A stretch of 64,000 nucleotides of DNA from Acetobacterium paludosum (GTDB lineage Bacteria; Bacillota; Clostridia; Eubacteriales; Eubacteriaceae): positions 62,001 to 126,000 of the forward strand of contig NZ_RXYA01000009.1 of the NCBI RefSeq assembly GCF_008086595.1, read 5' to 3'. Below the pieces are notes generated by a model. The model was not told the origin of the DNA. It ran no database searches and saw nothing but the letters and a program-made list of their open reading frames with translations. Within the stretch, counting starts at the first letter, position 1, and every line of letters begins with the position of its first letter. Both the position numbers and the translations under genes were made by a program. Shown piece after piece: positions 56,301-62,708 of this stretch.

Positions 56301-57100
56301 CTTACATTGCTTTTATAGCTCATCATCGAAGCGGAAAAACTCATCAGATTTACCATCACATCCACCACCGGTTTTCCGTCCATTTTAAAATAATGCGCCA
56401 GAATTTCTGCCAGTCCCATATTGCCGAGATCTTCTTCTCGACGTGTTTTGCGAAACACTGGGATGACATTCATCCCTCGGGTTTCAAATTCTCTGATGAA
56501 GGCGTCCACATATTTCGTATCGGCATTTGTCCAGTGCTCCCGGTGAAACCAGATGCCGACTGACAGCCTGCCCTTTTCGTATTTTTCTTTCAAATATTCT
56601 GCCAACGTCGGAAGCGTTTCAAAGTCGGGATGGTAGATTCCTTCCCATGGCAGAGGTGCTGGCTCCTGATACACGCCGGAAATTTTGTCTGACCGATTCA
56701 GCAGATACAGTAGTGCCTGATGGTAGTTTTCGCAGCCGCTATACGTCAGATACCGGTTCAGCTGCAGGTAAGCTGTTTTGTCAACGGTCGAACACTCGGC
56801 TGAAACCAACGCATCGATCGGGTTGGTATAATGAACATAGATCCTGACTGACGCCGGCATGGCGGCAACAATCCTGTCAAATCCGATGCTGTTGTTTTTT
56901 CCGCCATGCAGACAGATGATCAGGAAATCCGAATTTTGGGCAAATCCGATAAATTCATCGAGCTCCTCCGGATCATTGAATTCTTTATTTTTCCTAGCAT
57001 AAACATCAATTTCATACGCTGTTCTGGTCAGTTTTATCGCTTTGCTCAGAATCGCCAGCTCCGTTCCATTTGCACTGCAAAACGCCAATTTCATTGTCAT
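53357..57100 (-). CDS. CobN-type chelatase large subunit 2
   Basis: The start is ATG 57100 (MTMKLAFCSANG) with GGAGG seven bases upstream; the frame is open 24 codons further. The 1247-residue CobN/ChlH-family protein has an N-terminal domain, PWEGIYHPDF, HVGMHGSLEWLPGKALGLS, NNPGEGTQAKRR, IIDHM and [19 protein letters not shown]. It lacks the Cys triad of CobN1 and CobN3, having QPPRGNTLNPESVYHSPD there, closer to classical CobN. It lies downstream of the second FecB-like gene and is coupled to the radical SAM gene, suggesting a different tetrapyrrole or direction of reaction from CobN1. Confidence 0.92.
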   Translation of the reverse strand: MTMKLAFCSANGTELAILSKAIKLTRTAYEIDVYARKNKEFNDPEELDEFIGFAQNSDFLIICLHGGKNNSIGFDRIVAAMPASVRIYVHYTNPIDALVSAECSTVDKTAYLQLNRYLTYSGCENYHQALLYLLNRSDKISGVYQEPAPLPWEGIYHPDFETLPTLAEYLKEKYEKGRLSVGIWFHREHWTNADTKYVDAFIREFETRGMNVIPVFRKTRREEDLGNMGLAEILAHYFKMDGKPVVDVMVNLMSFSASMMSYKSNVRNQSLDAVLADFGVPILKAMVAFTDREFWEDSTQGLSPVDVIANAALPEMDGNIITLAGAFTDSGTRDPLTGARIVVHQPDGDGIRHIADIAENWAKLKHLENKDKKVAILFHNYPPRNDTIGSAFGLDSKDSVANILKLLKKNGYYLETMPENGTAIIDELLSKTTNDLRWAAPEQMVKKAVDTISKSAYETWFKKLTPKVRDEMTEFWDQPPGEFFCHQEQLAVPGIINGNIFIGMQPPRGNTLNPESVYHSPDLPMPHNYYAYYEWIRQVFKADAIIHVGMHGSLEWLPGKALGLSESCYPRIAIADLPHLYIYIINNPGEGTQAKRRSNCCIIDHMIPVMARAELYDETAALETQLQDYYKCKAMDPGKLGYLQKIIWEKVLAINLHRDLNRDDAQPADFDGFLEQLHDYLSELKETQIKTGLHTLGAAPTGAKLIELLSAMTQLPNGETPSLRRSIARFDGYDLDELLDNRGKLNKNGKTNADVLEDIYAKSIAFLEVLAKTDFAKKQIDTVCNQVFGCVDSEIQKVAIYICTFLVPRLADCQNELTAITDGLDGKFIKPGPTGSPSRGMAHILPTGRNFYSIDPQTVPSPTAWEAGKRLADDMLEKYQKEQGQYPENVGMVVFGTSTMRTGGEDEAEILYLLGVRPIWQKQNAYVRELEVIPLDELGRPRIDVTTRISGLFRDTFPNLVDLLDRAVLAVADLDEPTEMNFVAKHVRKDIEELLEKGIDYDSAREESSYRIFGCKPGAYGAGVCNIIDTKQWNTVDDLAQIYLTWGGYAYSQKSYGKQAPELFKKRLSVMDAAVMNLDSREFEMIDSDDFYSFHGGMIASVRAFKGEDPVGLIGDSSNPERIKTRTVSEETRFELRSRVFNPKWIAGMKEHGYKGAGDISQIVDHIFGWDVTAQVMDDQLYEELAKKFALDPEFSEWLKAANPWALQNITERLLEAVQRDMWEADDEMVEQLKKLYLEMEGVAEEC

Positions 57101-57164
57101 TATAATTCCTCCAATTTTTACACTATAAGGCGGACAGTTCATTAATAAGAAATTGAGGTAAAAA

Positions 57165-57273
57165 ACAAACAAAGTACCGACAATTGTTACATCATGTTGT
57201 GTGCCTCAGAGCGGACATCTCGAAGAGTGTCCGAATCTGCAGCACCACAACAGATTAATAATTGGTCGGTACG
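57165..57273. repeat. MITE-like palindromic repeat (element F)
   Basis: The ends GTACCGACAATT and AATTGGTCGGTAC are complementary, enclosing TGTTGTG/CACAACA-like arms and a GCGGACA...GTGTCCGA core. A loose half-core, AAGGCGGACAGTTC, lies just left at 57126-57140. It separates CobN2 from the second lipoprotein gene. Confidence 0.65.
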
Positions 57274-57343
57274 AGTTTAGCAACAACCTACTGAAAATAC
57301 ATTTTCACACTGTCCGCATACCCATTCGCAAACGCCTATTTCA

Positions 57344-58471
57344 TTATTGAACCGGCACCTTGTACATATAGGTGATCTGGTGATCCTTGAATGCCTCCGG
57401 ATGGACAATCGCCGCATAATCGGCGACAATATCGTCGAGCTTGTCAACCGACTGATACCAGTTCGCCTGAAAAGCCCAGACGTTTCCAGAAGTGACCGAT
57501 GGCAATTCGGCAACAAGAGATGCGGAATCGAAAATTTCTCCGGTATTCTTAAATATCTTTTGCCCCATTGGTTCATAGAAAAAGATACTTGCCGTACTTC
57601 CCTTTGAGTAAAAGTCTTCAAAGGTAACGTAAGAGTTTCCCGGATCAGCCGTACCAAAATCTTTGTACACATAATCCGCTCCGACAATGGTGTAAATATC
57701 AGCTATGTATGATCCGCCGTTTCGCACTAATACCTGCCCGTTATAAATGTATCCCCCCACGACCGTGGGTTTATCCAAACCGGCCACCGCTTTTTTTATT
57801 TCATCAAGGTGTTTAGCCGCATTGTCAATCTGAGTATTCGCTTCCTGCTCTTTTCCCAGGAAAGCCGCAAATAGTTTGGTATATTCCATTCTTCCCAAAA
57901 CGGTTGTTTCCAAACCCGACGAGTCAACAATATAAGGTATTCCCAATTCATCAAGTTTTGGACCAACCGTATCATAGTCGGTATAAGAAATAAATGCCAG
58001 ATCGACGCCGACACTCACCAAGGCTTCATAATCCAGGGCACTGTTTTTGCCCATAAATTTGATTTTTCCGGCCGCCATTCTGGTATCGATCTGTTCGATT
58101 TGACCTTTTCCCACATCGTAGGTCGATACCGCAGCCACTTTGTCGAACACATCGTCTCCCAGCACCCGTAAATATGAACTGTGGGTCGTAGAGCCCAGAA
58201 ATATTTTATCCGGGTTTCCATTGACCACCTGGGCATTATCATAACCGGATGGTTTCTCTTTTCCTTCAGGAACAATCAGAGTCTGGCGGTCTTTTCCGTC
58301 AGTAACTAAGACAACCCCATTATCCAAATACTTGATATTGAAATTCTTTGCATACTGTACCTCCAGCTCACCTTTATTTGAGCTGCCTGAACCCGATTGG
58401 CCGGCACATCCCGCCAATACAAACACAGCTGCCAATACAATTGTCAATACTAAAATCACCTTTTTTTTCAT
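57344..58471 (-). CDS. FecB/BtuF-type substrate-binding lipoprotein 2
   Basis: This 375-residue lipoprotein (lipobox FVLAGCAG, Cys22) has a class III binding-protein fold: an N-terminal beta-rich lead (LDNGVVLVTDGKDRQTLIV), KIFLGSTTHSSYLRVLGD, and ALVSVGVDLAFISYTDYD. AAGGAG precedes the ATG. It is clearly different in sequence from lipoprotein 1. No permease or ATPase accompanies it here, so it may use the FecCD/FecE importer of the left operon or genes outside the window. It lies between CbiC and CobN2. Confidence 0.88.
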   Translation of the reverse strand: MKKKVILVLTIVLAAVFVLAGCAGQSGSGSSNKGELEVQYAKNFNIKYLDNGVVLVTDGKDRQTLIVPEGKEKPSGYDNAQVVNGNPDKIFLGSTTHSSYLRVLGDDVFDKVAAVSTYDVGKGQIEQIDTRMAAGKIKFMGKNSALDYEALVSVGVDLAFISYTDYDTVGPKLDELGIPYIVDSSGLETTVLGRMEYTKLFAAFLGKEQEANTQIDNAAKHLDEIKKAVAGLDKPTVVGGYIYNGQVLVRNGGSYIADIYTIVGADYVYKDFGTADPGNSYVTFEDFYSKGSTASIFFYEPMGQKIFKNTGEIFDSASLVAELPSVTSGNVWAFQANWYQSVDKLDDIVADYAAIVHPEAFKDHQITYMYKVPVQ

Positions 58472-58568
58472 TTTGTACTCCTTGTTTTTTTAATTTCTAT
58501 GCTTAAGCATCACTCAACATTATAAAGTAGCAACCTAACGCACTCTATTTCAAATTTTCAGCATCTTT

Positions 58569-59198
58569 CTACCATTCTCTGCCCAGCTGATACAGCATCG
58601 CATTGAGAATCGCGGCGACCACCGGGCTCCCCCCTTTTCTGCCATTTATCCGGATGATGGGACTGTCGATCTGATCCAGCGCTTTCTTCGACTGGGCAGC
58701 TCCAACAAAACCGATCGCCGCACCGATGATCAGATCCGGTTTGGCTTCGCCCGCTTTGACTTTTTCAATCAGGGTATAGAGCGCTGTCGGCGCGTTTCCG
58801 ATTGCAAAAATGCCAACGGAATCATCTTTAATGGCTTTTTCGATTGCAACAGTCGAGCGCGTAACGCCTCTCTTTTTAGCTTCTTCTGCCACATCAGCAT
58901 CATGGCTGTAGTTCACAATTTCAATTTGATGATCTGCCAACGCTTTTTTGTTGACGCCAACCTGAATCATCCGGGTATCGGCATAAATTTTCTTTCCCTG
59001 CTTGAGGGCGGCCATTCCACATTCATAGCCTCCATTCAAAAATTCCAGCAAATCGGCATATTCAAAATCGGCCGTGGAGTGAATGATCCGTTTAACAATC
59101 GGTGCAATTTCTTCCGGGAATGTCCGGTCTCCCAGTTCTTCAGTAATGATCGCAAAACTGCCTTCTTCGATTTCTCTCGGGTTATTGATAAATTCCAT
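58569..59198 (-). CDS. cbiC: Cobalt-precorrin-8 methylmutase (CbiC/CobH family)
   Basis: This 209-residue enzyme of the family moves the C11 methyl to C12 during corrin synthesis. The active-site His is present (RIIHSTADFEY, His40), as are ADTRMIQVGV, IGNAPTALYTLIE and GFVGAAQSKKAL. Family length is normal, so activity is expected. It is the only corrin-ring enzyme in the window, placed between CobN3 and lipoprotein 2. It could be the organism's cbiC that has moved, or a paralog used to rearrange or bind an imported corrinoid. Confidence 0.93.
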   Translation of the reverse strand: MEFINNPREIEEGSFAIITEELGDRTFPEEIAPIVKRIIHSTADFEYADLLEFLNGGYECGMAALKQGKKIYADTRMIQVGVNKKALADHQIEIVNYSHDADVAEEAKKRGVTRSTVAIEKAIKDDSVGIFAIGNAPTALYTLIEKVKAGEAKPDLIIGAAIGFVGAAQSKKALDQIDSPIIRINGRKGGSPVVAAILNAMLYQLGREW

Positions 59199-59254
59199 TT
59201 CTTTTCTCTCTTTCTGTTATTTTTGTAGTCAATCACAAAACTTATAAACGTCGA

Positions 59255-59362
59255 ACTGCTATTGCTTGGCGAGTAGTTTCCACAAACAATTCTGTAACGT
59301 GTAGGCGAACAGTGTAAGAGTTGTTTCGTGCGAAACTGATCGCAAAGCTCACGGTACTTTCG
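59255..59362. repeat. MITE-like repeat (element E, degenerate)
   Basis: CTGTAACGTGTAGGCGAACA (59292-59311) matches element B (29635-29654) except at two positions, and the reverse strand of element A. The outer arms GTAGTTTCCACAAAC and GTGCGAAACTGATC are only partly complementary. It lies between CobN3 and cbiC. Confidence 0.55.
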
Positions 59363-59369
59363 CAATTGC

Positions 59370-62300
59370 CTAAGTATTTTTGAACAAACAATCCAGTTCC
59401 TGGATCGACGCATTCCAGGCTGCCACGTCCTGGTGACGGACAATTTCGATGGTTCCACCTTGATAGTCGCCTTCCGACTCCTCCATCATTACTTCCATGT
59501 CTCCTTCTAAATTGAGATAGCGATTCTGAAGTGTTTTCAACGCTTCTTCACTGGGTTCCCATTTGTTACGCTGATAAAGCTCCAGAAATCGCCTGGAAAT
59601 TTCTTCAATAGCATAGACATTATTTTCTTTAAACCAGCGGACCATTTCCTCATCACCGAGATAGGTTTCAACGACTTGATCAATCGCTGTATCGGCAACA
59701 TTCCGGGTTAAGCATTTCCATTCAAAAAGAGTTTGAACTTTACGCATTAATTCCGAAGCTCCGATATAGCCCTTATTCTTAACGGAAGCATTCCATAATG
59801 GGTTAAAAAAAGTATGGGTCATAATCCGTTTTATCTCATCTTCAGTTTTCGATATCACGACCTTTTTTTTATGATTAGAATTCCCGTGATATTGTTTCAA
59901 TGCATCCTTTGTTAACTGATTTTTCACCATACCGATGCCGCCAAAAACTGAAGCGGAAAAACTGGATGAAAGGATATTGAAACGATTATCGTTGGATGTT
60001 TCGAAAGCGACATCCACTGTTCGAATATTTTCTACAAATTCTTTCTTGAAATCAATTCCATTCAGGCCGTCGCCATAGGCATACCCAGAGAAAAGGGTAA
60101 AGATCTTCGCTAATTCTTCTTCCGATTCCCATGCGCTGGCCTTCAACGCCAGATCAACACCGGAACCGTAAGCCCCCGGTTTGGCTCCAAAAATCCGAAT
60201 TGTTGAGCGTCGGAAGGCTTCGGATTTCGACATGTCATCATTGACTCTAATCGCTTCAACCATTTTCAGGGTATTCTTCCGGACAAAATTTATTTCGTCC
60301 GCTTCATCTTGAGCCGCGGCCATTTGCACCGCCCGATCCATCATCGCAATCAGACCCGGATAGGCATCCCGAAGCACCCCTGAAATTCGCACAACCACGT
60401 CGATCCTTGGCCGTTCCAGTTCTTCAGGGGGAATAACTTCAACATCCATAACAATGCCTGAATCATTCCAAACCGGATGAACTCCCAGCAGTGACAAAAT
60501 CTGAGAGAGCTGCTCTCCATTAGTCATGGATATATCCGTGGACGTCATATTAACGACAACCTTTTCAGGAATCTTTCCTTCTTCCTTCTGATAATATTCA
60601 ATTAATTGCTTTGCCATCTCAGTTCCGACAGAATAGGATTCTCGCGTCGGTATTTTTTGTGTGTCCATTAAATAAAAATTACGTCCTGTTGGCATAATGC
60701 GCTCCAAACCATCCCGCGGTGAACCGGCAAGTCCCGGTTCAATATAGTCACCATTGAGAGCCTTGATCAGATTTGCCATTTCATTTTCAACCGATAAAAG
60801 GCTTTGCTGTGTTTCTTTAATCTCGTTAATAAGAACCGCGCCTTCCATACCATATAGTGATTCGGAATTAAAATCTTCCGACTGGTTCTCGGCGAGAATT
60901 TGAGCGATCAGAGAAAGTACTTTTGAATTATAAGTATACTCATCTTTAAAGTCTTTTTTTAAGAAAGAGGCCGTTAAACTTGTTCCATCAATGGATTCTT
61001 TAATATAAGATACCTGATCCTTCATGTCCGGCGCCTCACCAAAAATGTGCAGTGCCTGTTCAAAAGATTGGTTGATCGATTGGGTCAGCAGGTTTTTGAG
61101 TGCCGTTGCTCCCAAATTAAAATTTTCCGCTTTTTTAATGATTTTCAAATACTCCGGTATTAAATCGATTTCTTTTTCAATATCCTTTTTTAAAACATCA
61201 ACCTGGTTGCTCTGTGAAGCCACGGCTTCCAAATAGGTTCCCAACATTTTTATCAGCTGAACCCGTTGGTAATCTGTACTGATACAGCTAGGCAGATAAT
61301 CCAGTATTGTAGCGTAATTTCTTCTTTTTGCACCCATTCCTTCAACACCGATACCAGCATTGTAGCAATAAAAATTGGACAGATTGCCGATAACCACATC
61401 CGGCCAACAGTATTGAGACAAGGCATTTACTTTTCCGGGCAAATGTTCGAGGCTCCCTCCGGTTCCGACATGAACCACTGCCTGAGCATTAATGATCGCG
61501 TCAATATAACGATAGGTTGCCAGATATTGGTGAGATGGCGGACAGGTCGGATCATGAAGAATCTTGCAGACTTCGCCGGTACATTTGGGTCCATAACAAC
61601 CCCGCTTTGGCTGCAGCATCACCCAGATATTGCCGAATTTCAGACCCGTTATAATGATTTGGTTTTTGTAAACCATCCCTTCCCCCGGCGGAACTCCCCA
61701 TGTCTTTTCCATTTGATCTCTAAGCACCGGATCGAGTTTATCGTAGAATTGATTGTAACCTCCGTCTCCTTCTAAAGGCATGCGGTAGATATCCCCGCCA
61801 GCCTTAACAATGTTTTCCACCGTGGTCCAACGAAAATCCTGATAGGCTTTTTTGTCCAGCATCTTTTTTTTAAGTGCCGCGCCGTCCTCAGGCCGGTTCA
61901 GCACCGAATAGCCTGCATTTTCAAGATTCTTCAAGATTTTGGCAACGCTTTCAAAGACAGCCAAACCCACTCCTGTTCCCAGCGTTGCCTCAACACCTGC
62001 GCAAGGTGAACAATTCAGCATTAGGACAATTTTTTTGTTTTCACTCAGGGTTTCTCTCAGCTTCAGTCTCTTTTTAATTCTTGCTGCCAGTCGATTAATT
62101 CGTTCTGGAATTGGTTCAGCTTTAACCATATCCCCAGGATCACTTCTGGCCCCAATCACGATGGGTTCAATCATTCCCAGTCTCTCATTGTTAGTGAACG
62201 ACCATGACATTTCAGTGGAAAGCCCCGCCGTATTCTCAAGCCATTGGGCTTCATTCTGAAGGCGACTGATCATTGGTTTGAAAACTGGAATATTCATTAT

Positions 62301-62699
62301 TTTAAAGGTTTCTACACTTTGACTGAATAGATCACCAGACTGATTATTTCCGGTCGCCCCCAAGGATTGAAGATTAATCAATCCATCGATTTCAAGGCCT
62401 TCTTCGGAAGAAAAGCAATCTCTAATAATCATTTCAAAATCTCTGCATCCTGATTCTTTATCTGAAGACAAATTACTGTAAACCGGGATAACACCAATTT
62501 CCTGAGCTTCCAATTCTTTGATCAGAGCTTTTTCGACTTCTAAATTATTTTTTCTCCAATTTTGGTAATGGGTAAGCAATCCAACCTGGTTCTTAAAAAT
62601 ATGCCATCTTCGGTACCAATTCTCATAAGATTCAAGAGATGAAAACACCTCTTTTGTATCCGGATGAAATATTCCGTCAGCAATTATATTTTGTTCCAC
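59370..62699 (-). CDS. CobN-type chelatase large subunit 3, N-terminally short
   Basis: The GTG at 62699 has a clear AGGAGG, so the short N-terminus is real. The 1109-residue protein begins at the point equivalent to residue ~150 of CobN1 (DGIFHPDTKEV). It keeps the Cys triad (CYGPKCTGEVC, about residues 366-376) and ELERPRIDVVVRISGVLRD. The core is altered: HVGTGGSLEHLPGKVNALS has Gly where CobN1 and CobN2 have His, IIDHM is replaced by ILDYL, and the NNP block by GIG. These changes suggest a different metal site or a non-chelatase role such as binding. It is nine bases downstream of the second ChlI/ChlD gene. Confidence 0.9.
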   Translation of the reverse strand: MEQNIIADGIFHPDTKEVFSSLESYENWYRRWHIFKNQVGLLTHYQNWRKNNLEVEKALIKELEAQEIGVIPVYSNLSSDKESGCRDFEMIIRDCFSSEEGLEIDGLINLQSLGATGNNQSGDLFSQSVETFKIMNIPVFKPMISRLQNEAQWLENTAGLSTEMSWSFTNNERLGMIEPIVIGARSDPGDMVKAEPIPERINRLAARIKKRLKLRETLSENKKIVLMLNCSPCAGVEATLGTGVGLAVFESVAKILKNLENAGYSVLNRPEDGAALKKKMLDKKAYQDFRWTTVENIVKAGGDIYRMPLEGDGGYNQFYDKLDPVLRDQMEKTWGVPPGEGMVYKNQIIITGLKFGNIWVMLQPKRGCYGPKCTGEVCKILHDPTCPPSHQYLATYRYIDAIINAQAVVHVGTGGSLEHLPGKVNALSQYCWPDVVIGNLSNFYCYNAGIGVEGMGAKRRNYATILDYLPSCISTDYQRVQLIKMLGTYLEAVASQSNQVDVLKKDIEKEIDLIPEYLKIIKKAENFNLGATALKNLLTQSINQSFEQALHIFGEAPDMKDQVSYIKESIDGTSLTASFLKKDFKDEYTYNSKVLSLIAQILAENQSEDFNSESLYGMEGAVLINEIKETQQSLLSVENEMANLIKALNGDYIEPGLAGSPRDGLERIMPTGRNFYLMDTQKIPTRESYSVGTEMAKQLIEYYQKEEGKIPEKVVVNMTSTDISMTNGEQLSQILSLLGVHPVWNDSGIVMDVEVIPPEELERPRIDVVVRISGVLRDAYPGLIAMMDRAVQMAAAQDEADEINFVRKNTLKMVEAIRVNDDMSKSEAFRRSTIRIFGAKPGAYGSGVDLALKASAWESEEELAKIFTLFSGYAYGDGLNGIDFKKEFVENIRTVDVAFETSNDNRFNILSSSFSASVFGGIGMVKNQLTKDALKQYHGNSNHKKKVVISKTEDEIKRIMTHTFFNPLWNASVKNKGYIGASELMRKVQTLFEWKCLTRNVADTAIDQVVETYLGDEEMVRWFKENNVYAIEEISRRFLELYQRNKWEPSEEALKTLQNRYLNLEGDMEVMMEESEGDYQGGTIEIVRHQDVAAWNASIQELDCLFKNT

Positions 62700-62708
62700 A
62701 ATACCCTC

